Part shown: piece by piece, positions 55,047 through 63,527 of the stretch | How the letters are laid out: each line of letters begins with the position of its first letter | Numbering within the stretch: position 1 is the stretch's first letter | Notes under the pieces: model-generated | The model's database searches: none | What the model saw: the letters and a program-made list of their open reading frames with translations, nothing else | Told to the model about the DNA's origin: nothing | NCBI GenBank assembly: GCA_021786095.1 | Contig: JAJYNX010000018.1 | Span: forward strand, 25,960-89,959 | Source: Actinomycetes bacterium | GTDB lineage: Bacteria; Actinomycetota; Acidimicrobiia; Acidimicrobiales; RAAP-2 | Direction of reading: 5' to 3' | Length of the DNA stretch: 64,000 nt | Translations under genes and position numbers: made by a program

Positions 55047-55729
55047 CCGGTCACGTACGGCGTCGCGGCGAGGGCGACGATCACGTCGGCGACGTCCTCG
55101 GGCGTGCCGCTCCGCCGCAGTGGCGCGTGCGCGGCGACGAAGCGGCGCTGGGCCTCCCAGTCCGCGGTCCAGGGCGTGTCGACCAGTCCCGGAGCGACCG
55201 CGTTGACGCGAACCTCCGGACCCACCGCCTTGGCCAGCAGCGCGGTGAGGTGAGTGAGTGCCGCCTTGGACGCCGCGTAGGGAATCGAGGAGCCCGTGGG
55301 TCGCAGCCCCGCGACCGACGTGACGTTCACGATCGAGCCCCGCGTCGCGCGCAGCGCGTCCATCGCCGCGACGCTCAGCTGCCACGTGCCGAACACGTTG
55401 ACCTCGAAGATCTCGCGCCACACGTCGAGCGAGGCGCCCGCGAGGTCGCGGTGGTCGATGACGCGCGTCACACCCGCGTTGTTGACCAGCACGTCGAGGC
55501 GACCGAAGCGATCGAGCACCTGGGCGATGAGGGCGTGGCAGTCGTCGGCCACGGCCACGTCGGCGCGCACGTAGTGCGATCCGGGGGTGGCGCGAGCCAG
55601 CGCCTCACCGACCTCGATGCTGGCACGCGAGTTGAACACGACCCGGGCACCGTCGCGAGCGAAGCGGCGCGCCGTCGCCTCGCCGATCCCACTCGTCGAT
55701 CCGGTCACCAGCACCACCCGATCGCTCAT
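55004..55729 (-). CDS. Short-chain dehydrogenase/reductase
   Basis: A 241-aa classical SDR: TGSTSGIGEATARRF, NNAGVTRV, catalytic Ser in VNVTSVAGL, YAASK, and the C-terminal TGQVVVVDGG. It resembles FabG-like reductases. ATG at 55729 overlaps the epimerase stop (ATGA). The pair with an aldose epimerase hints at a sugar substrate such as glucose. Confidence 0.88.
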   Translation of the reverse strand: MSDRVVLVTGSTSGIGEATARRFARDGARVVFNSRASIEVGEALARATPGSHYVRADVAVADDCHALIAQVLDRFGRLDVLVNNAGVTRVIDHRDLAGASLDVWREIFEVNVFGTWQLSVAAMDALRATRGSIVNVTSVAGLRPTGSSIPYAASKAALTHLTALLAKAVGPEVRVNAVAPGLVDTPWTADWEAQRRFVAAHAPLRRSGTPEDVADVIVALAATPYVTGQVVVVDGGLTLAS

Positions 55730-56637
55730 TCGCGCCTCCGCACTCGCCACGATCCGGCCCAGTGCTGACCCGGCTCCAGCACGACGATATCCTTGCCGCT
55801 ACGCAGGGCGTCGGGCGGACAGGTCATCGGCTCGACCGCGACCGCGGTACGCCGGCGTCCCCGCTCGAGTGTGTCGCCCGTGAACACCTGCACGTAGGGG
55901 AAGTTACGGTCCATGCTGAGCTCCACGTGACCGCCCGTGCGATCCGTGAGACCCACCGTGGCCAGTCCGAAGTCGTCGCGCGCCAACTCGGTGAAGGTCA
56001 CGTCGAGTTCGTGACCATTGACCGACTTGGGCTGGGTGAAGTCCAGCGCGTGGCCGCTAACCGGCAGTATCTCGCCAGTGGGCAGTTGGCGCTCGTTCAC
56101 GGCCACGAAGGCCCGCGCCGGGACGACCAGATCCGCTCCCTCGATCGTCGACGTGGTGACCGCGAGGTAGGGGTGAAAGCCGAGGCCGAACGGCAACGGG
56201 ACGTCGTCGCGATTCGTCACCGTCGTCGTCACCGTCAGCCCGAGTGAGCCCAGGTGATAGGCCACCGCCACCTCGCTCAGGAACGGGTACTCGGGAGTCG
56301 GGTGCAGGAGGAGCGACAGGACGCAGCGATTCTGGTTCACGGACTCGACGCGAAAGGGCCGCCAGCGCACGAGCCCATGTCGGGCCGTGGCGTGGGCGAG
56401 ATCGTCGATCGTCGTGGTGGCCGTGCGCTCGGAGAAGGACCAGTGCCCGTCGCCCATTCGGTTGGGCCACGGGTACAGCATCTGGCCGCGGGCGCCCGAC
56501 GACGCCTCCTCGGCGGCGAAGCCCTCGATGACGCTCACGCCGCCCTTGACGTAGGTGCGCAGCGTGGCGCCCACCTCGGTGACCACCGCACGCTGATCGC
56601 CGTGGGCGATCGCTATCTGTTCACCCGATGGTCGCAT
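55726..56637 (-). CDS. Aldose 1-epimerase family protein
   Basis: A 303-aa galactose-mutarotase-like protein: YPWPNRMGDGHWSF (N-R substrate arginine), ARHGLVRWRPF (catalytic His), GLGFHPYLAV (second His) and AVEPMTCPPDALRSG with the catalytic Glu. It interconverts alpha and beta anomers of hexoses. First gene of a two-gene unit with the SDR; divergent from surE with only ~50 bases between. Confidence 0.88.
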   Translation of the reverse strand: MRPSGEQIAIAHGDQRAVVTEVGATLRTYVKGGVSVIEGFAAEEASSGARGQMLYPWPNRMGDGHWSFSERTATTTIDDLAHATARHGLVRWRPFRVESVNQNRCVLSLLLHPTPEYPFLSEVAVAYHLGSLGLTVTTTVTNRDDVPLPFGLGFHPYLAVTTSTIEGADLVVPARAFVAVNERQLPTGEILPVSGHALDFTQPKSVNGHELDVTFTELARDDFGLATVGLTDRTGGHVELSMDRNFPYVQVFTGDTLERGRRRTAVAVEPMTCPPDALRSGKDIVVLEPGQHWAGSWRVRRRE

Positions 56638-56677
56638 CGTCTGATCCCCTCGCCCGTGGCCCGTAACCTACGACCGT

Positions 56678-56683
56678 TATCGT
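56678..56683 (+). promoter_or_regulatory. Possible -10 (TATCGT) of a leaderless surE transcript
   Basis: TATCGT ends seven bases before the surE ATG, and no ribosome site is seen between them. Confidence 0.35.
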
Positions 56684-56690
56684 ACGCAGT

Positions 56691-57542
56691 ATGCGAATTC
56701 TGCTCACCAACGACGACGGCGTCGGCGCACCGGGCATCGCCGTCCTGGCCCGCGCGTTGACGGACTGGATCGACCGCGGCCCCTCCAACGAGATCCGCGA
56801 GGTGGTGATCGTGGCGCCGGACGTCAACTACTCGGGGATGTCGGCGGCGGTGGGTGACGTCTTCGACCACCCGTCCGTGCGCTACCGGCGCCACCGAATC
56901 GCCGGCGCGGAGGGGATCCCCACCTACGGTCTCGAGGCGCCGCCCGCTCTGTGCGCGCTGCTCGGCGCCCTGGGCAGCTTCGACCACCAACCGGACCTCG
57001 TGCTGTCGGGCATCAACGCCGGGGCCAACGTCGGGCGCAGCGTCCTGCACTCGGGAACCGTCGGCGCCGTCCTGACCGCAGCCCAGCTCGGGCTCTCGGG
57101 CATGGCGATCTCGGTCCAGTGGGGCGAGGAGGTGCACTACGACACGGCGGCGGCCGTGGCCGTCGAGGTGCTCGAGGAGCTGATGAATGCCCCGTCGCGC
57201 ACGCTGTTCAACCTGAACGTGCCCAACCTCCCGGCGGCGTCGCTGCGCGGCGTGCGCCGGGGGCGGATCTCGACGGCCGGCGTCGTCAAGTCGGCCGGCC
57301 CGCGCGCGGGCGGCGAGCCACTGGCCGAGGAGGGCGATCTCCCCCTGCGCCTGGGTGCGGCGAGTCCCCAGCTCGGCGACGTCAGCGACGAGGCCCCCGA
57401 CGACGACGGAGCGCTGCTGGCCGCGGGGTACGCCTCGCTGACTCCGTTGCGCGGACCCCACGAGGACACCGACACGGCCCTCGACGGACCGATGGCCCGC
57501 GCTCTCGGCGCCATCTCACGCCACCTCGAGACCTACCGCTAG
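56691..57542 (+). CDS. surE: 5'/3'-nucleotidase SurE
   Basis: A 283-aa SurE: LLTNDDGVGAPG (metal-binding Asp-Asp), APDVNYSGMSAA, VLSGINAGANVG and SGTVGAVLTAA. A survival-stage nucleotidase acting on nucleoside monophosphates. Its stop overlaps the convergent arfB stop by four bases. Confidence 0.92.
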   Translation: MRILLTNDDGVGAPGIAVLARALTDWIDRGPSNEIREVVIVAPDVNYSGMSAAVGDVFDHPSVRYRRHRIAGAEGIPTYGLEAPPALCALLGALGSFDHQPDLVLSGINAGANVGRSVLHSGTVGAVLTAAQLGLSGMAISVQWGEEVHYDTAAAVAVEVLEELMNAPSRTLFNLNVPNLPAASLRGVRRGRISTAGVVKSAGPRAGGEPLAEEGDLPLRLGAASPQLGDVSDEAPDDDGALLAAGYASLTPLRGPHEDTDTALDGPMARALGAISRHLETYR

Positions 57543-57967
57543 TCCTCGACGGGCGGGCGGCGGCGCTCCTTGATCGCGCCGCGCTCGCGCTTCTCGTCCA
57601 CGCGCCGTCGACGCGACGCGGCGCTCGGGCGCGTCGCGCGCCGCGGTGGCGGAGTCGCCAGAGCGCGAGCCAGACGGGCGGCCAACTGCTCGCACGCCGC
57701 CGCGCGATTCTGGGACTGGGAGCGAAATCGCCCCGCGCTCGAGCGAACGACCGGCCCCAGCGCGCCCACCAGGCGGTCGCGCTGCGTCGGCGTCAGGGCG
57801 CGCGACGCGGCGACGTCGACGCTCGCCACGACGCGCGTCAGCGCCCGGTTGGCGTGCTGACCGCCCGGACCACCCGAGGTGGTCACCCGCAGATCGATCT
57901 CGGACGCCGGGATCGCCACCCCGGGCGCGATCACCAACTCACCGTCGGGCCCGACGCGAGTGATCAC
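57539..57967 (-). CDS. arfB: Ribosome-rescue hydrolase ArfB (ICT1/YaeJ type)
   Basis: A 142-aa codon-independent peptidyl-tRNA hydrolase. TSGGPGGQHANR is the GGQ motif, and the C-terminal tail is strongly basic (RRRRVDEKRERGAIKERRR), the tail that enters the empty mRNA channel of stalled ribosomes. GTG at 57967 has AAGGA six bases upstream; a GTG 15 bases earlier is less well placed. Confidence 0.9.
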   Translation of the reverse strand: MITRVGPDGELVIAPGVAIPASEIDLRVTTSGGPGGQHANRALTRVVASVDVAASRALTPTQRDRLVGALGPVVRSSAGRFRSQSQNRAAACEQLAARLARALATPPPRRATRPSAASRRRRVDEKRERGAIKERRRPPVED

Positions 57968-58073
57968 CGGATATCCTTCCACCCTCTCACCGCCCGGCGA
58001 GCCGCGCCGACGGCGTGTCCTCACCCTAGCGACCCGTCGACGGAGCCCGAGATTCCGGGCCCGGTCCGGCGGA

Positions 58074-58079
58074 TAGATT
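58074..58079 (+). promoter_or_regulatory. Possible -10 element TAGATT of mmsA
   Basis: TAGATT sits 22 bases before the mmsA ATG, inside GATAGATTG, the same 9-mer found before the aldehyde dehydrogenase gene at 39791-39799. Confidence 0.45.
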
Positions 58080-58101
58080 GGCCCCAGGAAGAAGGGGCAG
58101 T

Positions 58102-59580
58102 ATGCGAACAATTCCGCACGTCATTGGGGGCCAGCTTCGCGAGGGCGAGGGAGTGAGCCCCGTACACAACCCCGCGACCGGCGAGGTCACGGCGCTCGTG
58201 CCGGTCCCCGAGCCGACGCTGGTCGACGAGGTGGTGGCGGTCGCCACGCAGGCCGCGTCGACCTGGCGTACGTCCACCCAGTCCGCTCGCACCAACATCC
58301 TCTTCGCGTTCCGCCACCTGCTGGTCGAGCACACCGACGAGTTGGCCGCCCTGGTCACCGCCGAGCACGGCAAGACCCTGGCCGACGCTCGCGGCGAGAT
58401 CGCCCGCGGCATCGAGAACGTCGAGTACGCGTGCGGTTTGGCCGAGCTGCTCAAGGGGGACTTCTCCAACCAGGTCGCCGACGGCGTCGACGTTCACTCG
58501 CTCCGCGAGCCCGTCGGGGTCGTGGCGGCGATCACGCCGTTCAACTTCCCGGTGATGGTGCCACTGTGGATGAGCGCCAACGCCCTCGCCACGGGCAACG
58601 CCGTCATCCTCAAGCCCTCGGAACGCGATCCCTCCCCCGCGGTGCGTCTGGCCGAGTTGCTGCGCCTCGCCGGGCTGCCCGACGGCGTGTTCAACGTGCT
58701 CCAGGGCAACGCCACCACGGTCAATCAGCTCCTGGAGCACCCGGGCGTGGACGCGGTGAGCTTCGTCGGCTCCACCCCCGTCGCCCGCCACGTGCACGCC
58801 ACCGCCAGCGCGAACGAGAAACGAGTGCAGGCCCTGGGCGGCGCCAAGAACCACATGGTGGTCCTGGCCGACGCCGACCTCGACGTGGCGGCCGACGCCG
58901 CGATCAACGCGGGCTTCGGCTCCGCCGGCGAACGGTGCATGGCCATCAGCGTGGTGGTCGCGGTGGGTGAGGTCGCCGACCCGCTGGTCGCCAAGATCGC
59001 CGAGCGGCTCGATCGGCTGACCGTCGGACCCGGCGACCTGTCCACCAGCGACTTCGGGCCGGTCATCACGCGCGAGCACCGCGACCGCGTCGCGTCCTAC
59101 GTGGCCTCGGCGGCGGCCGACGGCATCACGGTCGTTCGCGACGGCACGTCGCTCGCGATCGGCGGTGGATTCTTCGTGGGTCCGTGCCTCCTGGACGGAG
59201 TGCACCCCGGCACGCGGGCCTACGACGACGAGATCTTCGGGCCGGTCCTGGGCGTCGCGCGTGTCGCCACCTACGACGACGCGGTGCGCCTCATCAACCA
59301 GAACCCCTACGGCAACGGCGTGGCCCTGTTCACCCGCGACGGCAACGCCGCTCGGCGCTTCACCCGCGACGTGACAGTGGGCATGATCGGCATCAACGTC
59401 CCCATCCCCGTGCCCATCGCCTCGTACTCCTTCGGCGGCTGGAAGAACTCGCTCTTCGGCCACGCCCACATGTACGGCCCCGAGGGCATCGCGTTCTACA
59501 CGCGCGCCAAGGTCGTCACCACCCGCTGGCCCCAGCCCTCGGACTCGCAGATCGACCTCGGCTTCCCCACCACGCGCTAG
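58102..59580 (+). CDS. mmsA: CoA-acylating methylmalonate-semialdehyde dehydrogenase
   Basis: A 492-aa member of the MMSDH branch of aldehyde dehydrogenases, which turns methylmalonate semialdehyde into propionyl-CoA in valine and inositol breakdown. TPFNFPVMVPLWM, FVGSTPVARHV, GGAKNHMVVLADAD (Asn instead of the usual general base Glu, as in this branch) and the catalytic Cys in GSAGERCMAIS are present. The end, FGGWKNSLFGHAHMYGPEG, also fits. ATG at 58102 has GAAGGGG upstream. It stands alone without mmsB. Confidence 0.9.
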   Translation: MRTIPHVIGGQLREGEGVSPVHNPATGEVTALVPVPEPTLVDEVVAVATQAASTWRTSTQSARTNILFAFRHLLVEHTDELAALVTAEHGKTLADARGEIARGIENVEYACGLAELLKGDFSNQVADGVDVHSLREPVGVVAAITPFNFPVMVPLWMSANALATGNAVILKPSERDPSPAVRLAELLRLAGLPDGVFNVLQGNATTVNQLLEHPGVDAVSFVGSTPVARHVHATASANEKRVQALGGAKNHMVVLADADLDVAADAAINAGFGSAGERCMAISVVVAVGEVADPLVAKIAERLDRLTVGPGDLSTSDFGPVITREHRDRVASYVASAAADGITVVRDGTSLAIGGGFFVGPCLLDGVHPGTRAYDDEIFGPVLGVARVATYDDAVRLINQNPYGNGVALFTRDGNAARRFTRDVTVGMIGINVPIPVPIASYSFGGWKNSLFGHAHMYGPEGIAFYTRAKVVTTRWPQPSDSQIDLGFPTTR

Positions 59581-59652
59581 GTACGTGATGCCCGCCTCAC
59601 ACGCCGCCTCGCCCGCGCGACGCCCCGGCGTCGGCGACGCACCGTCGCCGAG

Positions 59653-60099
59653 GTGCCCGTGAGCCGACAGCACACCAGCGTACGCAGCTACGGCGTCCTC
59701 GTCGAGGACCGGCGCGTCCTGCTGGTGCGCTCGTCGAACCCGCGCCACGACCCGCCACTCTGGTGGCTGCCCGGTGGCGGCGTCAAGTTCGCCGAGACGC
59801 CGGTGGGCGCGTTGACGCGCGAGTTCCTCGAGGAGACCGGACTCGTCGTCGACCAGCCGACCCTGCTCGACGTCACCAGCGACGTGCGTCGTCGCGATAA
59901 CGGCGATCGCATCCACGCCGTGCGCGTGATCTACGCCGTGCACCTCGCGGGGGGCACCCTGCGCCACGAGGCCAACGGCACCACCGACCACGCCAGCTGG
60001 TTCGACCTGGGCGACCTCTCGACCCTGCGCGTCGCGGACTACGCGCTCGTCGCCCTCGAGGCCTTCACGAGAAGTACTGCTCGGGCATCTGACGCTTGA
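59653..60099 (+). CDS. Nudix hydrolase
   Basis: A 148-aa protein with a full Nudix box (GGVKFAETPVGALTREFLEE and then TGL, residues about 41-64). It hydrolyses a nucleoside diphosphate linked to another group; substrate unknown. Two GTG starts, 59653 and 59659, are possible. The C-terminus overlaps the convergent acyl-CoA synthetase gene by 35 bases. Confidence 0.85.
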   Translation: MPVSRQHTSVRSYGVLVEDRRVLLVRSSNPRHDPPLWWLPGGGVKFAETPVGALTREFLEETGLVVDQPTLLDVTSDVRRRDNGDRIHAVRVIYAVHLAGGTLRHEANGTTDHASWFDLGDLSTLRVADYALVALEAFTRSTARASDA

Positions 60100-61741
60100 G
60101 CATCTTGCCCGCGGGATTGCGCGGCAACGGCTCACGGGTCAGGACGATACGTGTGGGAACCTTGAAGGCGGCCAGACGAACCCGCAGGTGCTCACGCAGC
60201 TCCTCGACCTCGAGTTGCTCCCCGGACTTGAGCATCACCACGCAGGCGACCTCCTCCCCGAGACGCTCGTCGGCCAGGCCGAACACCGCCGCCTCGTAGA
60301 CCGCCGGATGCTCGTAGATCGCCGCCTCGACCTCAGCGGAGTAGACGTTCTCACCCCCGCGGATGATCATGTCCTTCGCCCGATCCTCGATGTAGAGGAA
60401 CCCCTCCGCGTCGAGCCGCCCGAGGTCGCCGGTGCGCAGCCACCCGTCCACCAGAGTGTCCGCCGTCGCCTCGGGCTGGTTCCAATAGCCGCGGATGAGC
60501 GTCGGCGACGACACCCAGATCTCCCCGGCGTCACCGACGCTCACCGGTCGGCCCGCGCCGTCGCGAATCTCCACGTCCATGACGATGGTGGGCGTACGCC
60601 CCGTGGAGGTGGGATGGCTCACGTAGTCGTCACCGAAGTTGCCGGGACCGTAGGCGTTGGTCTCCGTCATGCCGTAGGCCAGAGACGGACGACCCTTCAC
60701 GAAGGCGCGATCGACCCGCTCCACCAGGGTGGGCGGAGCCGGGGCGCCACCGCCCCCGATCGACGAGAGCGAGCTCGTGTCGTAGCGCGAGAAGTCGGGG
60801 CTCTCGAGGAGATCCCAGGACTGGGTCGGCACGCCGACGAAGCTCGTGACGCGGTGGCGCTCGATGAGCTCCAGCGCCCGCTCGGGCTCCCAGCGGTGCA
60901 TCATCACCAGCTTGAAGTGCCACGAGAAGCACGACATCATCACGGGGATGCAGCCGGTGACGTGGAAGAGCGGCACCACGAGGATGAAGCAGGGCGCCAG
61001 ACCCGACCCGGACTCTCCGGGCTCGCGGCGCGCGTCGATGATCGCGGGACCCGCGGCGAAGGCCATGATCGTCTGAGTGATCGCTCGGTGCGTCGACACG
61101 GCCCCCTTGGGTCGACCCGTCGTACCCGAGGTGTACAGGATGGTGGCGTCGTCGTCCGGCCCGATCGGCACGTCGGGCATCGCCGCCCCGCGCACGACCA
61201 CGTCGCGCCAGGGCGTCACTCCCGGCGCGGGCTCCGCCTCGTCGCCGAGGCGCACGCCCACGATCGGCACGCCCGCGCGTCGCGCGGGCTCGACGGCGCG
61301 CGCCGCCCGCTCGGCGTCGGCGATCAGCACCACGGGGCCCGCGTCATCGATGGCGTAGGCCAGCTCCTCGCTCGTCCACCACGCGTTGAGCGAGACCGAG
61401 ACCGCGCCCACCGACAAGATGGCGGCGAAGGCGACCACCCACTCGGGAAGGTTGCGCATGGCGATGGCGACCCGGTCGCCCGGTCGCACGCCGTAGCGCG
61501 TGACGAGTGCGTGGCCCAGGGCGTCCGCCTCGCGCATCACCTCGTCGAAGGTCCACTCCTCGTCCTCGTACACCAAAAACGTGCTCTCCACGCCGCGGGC
61601 CAGATCGAAGAAGCCCCGCACGGTCGCGGGCGCGTTCACGAACTGGCGCGTCGTCACGCCCGCCACCGTCACCTCGGTGGTCTCGAAGGGCATCCCCGGG
61701 GCCGAGACCATCGCGATCGCCTCGGGCAGGCTGTGCGCCAC
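60065..61741 (-). CDS. Acyl-CoA synthetase (AMP-forming)
   Basis: About 558 aa, ANL superfamily. ATILYTSGTTGRPKG is the AMP/phosphate loop, GMTETNAYG the second core motif, DGWLRTGDLG the hinge and PRNPAGKMLKR the C-terminal catalytic Lys region. It activates a fatty or aryl acid to acyl-CoA. GTG at 61741 has AGAGGGGAG just ahead; an earlier GTG at 61759 adds six residues. The chain-length preference cannot be read from sequence. Confidence 0.9.
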   Translation of the reverse strand: MAHSLPEAIAMVSAPGMPFETTEVTVAGVTTRQFVNAPATVRGFFDLARGVESTFLVYEDEEWTFDEVMREADALGHALVTRYGVRPGDRVAIAMRNLPEWVVAFAAILSVGAVSVSLNAWWTSEELAYAIDDAGPVVLIADAERAARAVEPARRAGVPIVGVRLGDEAEPAPGVTPWRDVVVRGAAMPDVPIGPDDDATILYTSGTTGRPKGAVSTHRAITQTIMAFAAGPAIIDARREPGESGSGLAPCFILVVPLFHVTGCIPVMMSCFSWHFKLVMMHRWEPERALELIERHRVTSFVGVPTQSWDLLESPDFSRYDTSSLSSIGGGGAPAPPTLVERVDRAFVKGRPSLAYGMTETNAYGPGNFGDDYVSHPTSTGRTPTIVMDVEIRDGAGRPVSVGDAGEIWVSSPTLIRGYWNQPEATADTLVDGWLRTGDLGRLDAEGFLYIEDRAKDMIIRGGENVYSAEVEAAIYEHPAVYEAAVFGLADERLGEEVACVVMLKSGEQLEVEELREHLRVRLAAFKVPTRIVLTREPLPRNPAGKMLKRQMPEQYFS

Positions 61742-61842
61742 GTGCTCCCCTCTCACCACGGCGTCCTGTCGCGCGGCTCGTCTTGCTAAAACGGAAACAT
61801 GTTAACGCCACGTCACGGCTCCCCACGAGTCGAGGCACCGTG

Positions 61843-62148
61843 ATGCGCCTCACCGTGCACGCGCACCCCGGATCGCGACGCCGCACGATCACGGTGCGCG
61901 ACGGCCAGCTCGAGGTCTACGTCGCGGCGCGCGCGGTGGACGGTGCCGCCAACGAGGACGTCCGCCGGACTCTGGCCGACGCCCTCGGCGTCGCGCTGTC
62001 CGACGTGAGCGTCGTGCGCGGCGCGCGGGCACGCCACAAGACCGTCGCCGTGGCCGGGGACGAGAACGAGCTCGCGGTGCGCCTCGACGCGCTGCGCGCT
62101 CGCGCGACGCCACCGGAACCACCACCGACGCGCGGCAACTCGGCGTAG
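61843..62148 (+). CDS. DUF167 (YggU) family protein
   Basis: A 101-aa protein with the YggU pattern: RLTVHAHPGSRR, LEVYVAARAVDGAANEDVRRTLA and the VVRGARARHKTVAV segment. Function unknown in bacteria. An in-frame GTG directly precedes the ATG. The last ~15 residues (TPPEPPPTRGNSA) are a Pro-rich addition. A TAGAGT at 62146-62151 overlapping its stop could be the -10 of the next gene. Confidence 0.85.
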   Translation: MRLTVHAHPGSRRRTITVRDGQLEVYVAARAVDGAANEDVRRTLADALGVALSDVSVVRGARARHKTVAVAGDENELAVRLDALRARATPPEPPPTRGNSA

Positions 62149-62185
62149 AGTGGTCGCGTTCGCAACCTGAACGAAAGCGAGACCG

Positions 62186-62485
62186 GTGATCGGCGTCAAC
62201 TACCCGCTGGCGGACCTGGTGGTGTCGATGCTGTATCTGGCGCTGATCGTCTTCTGGCTGATGCTGGTGTTCCACGTAATGGCGGACCTCGTCCGTAGCC
62301 ACGACCTCAGCGGCGGGGCCAAGGCGCTGTGGGTCCTCTTCATCCTGGTCCTCCCGCTCGCGGGCACGCTGATCTACCTCGTCGCCCGAGGCGGCTCGAT
62401 GCACGAACGCGACCAGCGAGCCGTGCGCGACCGGCAGCGCGACCTCGAGGACTACATCCGCTCCATCGCGCACTCCAAGGAGTGA
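62186..62485 (+). CDS. Small PLDc_N-type membrane protein
   Basis: A 99-aa protein with two helices (about 9-33 and 47-68) and the linker FHVMADLVRSHDLSGGAKALW, ending in a charged cytosolic tail. This is the phospholipase D-like N-terminal (PLDc_N) pattern frequent as stand-alone proteins in actinobacteria; role unknown. GTG start. It ends directly against the stop of the desaturase gene. Confidence 0.78.
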   Translation: MIGVNYPLADLVVSMLYLALIVFWLMLVFHVMADLVRSHDLSGGAKALWVLFILVLPLAGTLIYLVARGGSMHERDQRAVRDRQRDLEDYIRSIAHSKE

Positions 62486-63412
62486 CTACGCCAGCGCCGC
62501 CGACCCCGCGTTGCGCTGACTGAGGCGCTCCACCGAGGCCGCAAGACGCGAGACGACCTCGGCGAGTTCGGTGCGCGCGTGCTCCGCGTCCGCCGAGAGG
62601 TTCTCCAGGTGCGCCACGTCCCACAGGGCCAGGACCGGGTTCACCACGTCACGCACGTACTGGCTCAACCCGTAGATCCCCTCGCGCGCGATGCGCACCG
62701 CGTGGCGCGTGAAGTTGGGGATGCCCGTGCCGGGCATGGTGAAGCCGCTGATCTGACGCAGAGTCGCGATCATCATCGCCGAGGGATCGATCGCGAAGGC
62801 CGCCTGGGCCAGGTCCCGATAGAAGAGATAGTGCTTCGTCTCATCGCCGGCGATCAGCGCGAGGATGTTGCGACCCATGCGGTCGTCCTTCGGCAGGTGG
62901 GCGCCCGTATTGCGGTGCGCGATCTGGGTGGCGCGCTCCTGGAACGAGACGTAGCAGATGAGGTCGGCGAAGGTCGGCGGATGGGGGACCTCCCCCTTGC
63001 GCATCTGCACTCGTCGTCCGTCCTCGAGCAGCGTCGGGTCGATGCAGCGGCTCACGTGGACCCAGTCGCGCATCACCATCGCGTGTCGATTCTCCTCCAT
63101 CGTCCACTGGTGGTTCCAGTCGCGGATCGGGTGATCCGCGGGGGCGTGGTCGAACAGGCTGCACGTGTAGTAGGGCAGGTTGTCCTCCGTGAGCAGGTTC
63201 ACGTAGATCGAGCTGCGCACGCCCTCGGCCAGCGGGTAGTCCGACGGCGACCACGGTCGATCAGTGAAACTCTCCCCACGCCCCCACTCGATCTGCTCGT
63301 GGGGGTACCACAGACGCGGCGCCTCGAGATGACGGTTGAGGAGGCGCTCCACGTCGGGCTTGATCTCCTCGACCAGGTCCACACGGGGACCCGGCGCTCG
63401 CTTGACAACCAT
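62486..63412 (-). CDS. Acyl-ACP desaturase (ferritin-like di-iron)
   Basis: A 308-aa soluble desaturase of the DesA/stearoyl-ACP type. The di-iron ligands are in MEENRH and GDETKH, with an earlier Glu in TEDNLPYY. It inserts a double bond into acyl-ACP using oxygen and ferredoxin. ATG at 63412 has AAGGA five bases upstream. Divergent from the MFS gene at the right edge. Confidence 0.9.
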   Translation of the reverse strand: MVVKRAPGPRVDLVEEIKPDVERLLNRHLEAPRLWYPHEQIEWGRGESFTDRPWSPSDYPLAEGVRSSIYVNLLTEDNLPYYTCSLFDHAPADHPIRDWNHQWTMEENRHAMVMRDWVHVSRCIDPTLLEDGRRVQMRKGEVPHPPTFADLICYVSFQERATQIAHRNTGAHLPKDDRMGRNILALIAGDETKHYLFYRDLAQAAFAIDPSAMMIATLRQISGFTMPGTGIPNFTRHAVRIAREGIYGLSQYVRDVVNPVLALWDVAHLENLSADAEHARTELAEVVSRLAASVERLSQRNAGSAALA

Positions 63413-63527
63413 GGCGGTCCTTCATTCTCCGTGCGTCATCGCAACGACTCCAGCGTAGTGCCACCCCGCGATCGGCCATGAGGAAACGCCCCCTGTGCGA
63501 AAATTCACGCAGTAGCATGGGATCTCC

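Noticed and set aside
58021-60135. A 704-codon minus-strand frame opposite mmsA and the Nudix gene
   Set aside because: mmsA on plus has the full catalytic motifs and a good ribosome site; the minus frame has no recognisable motif.
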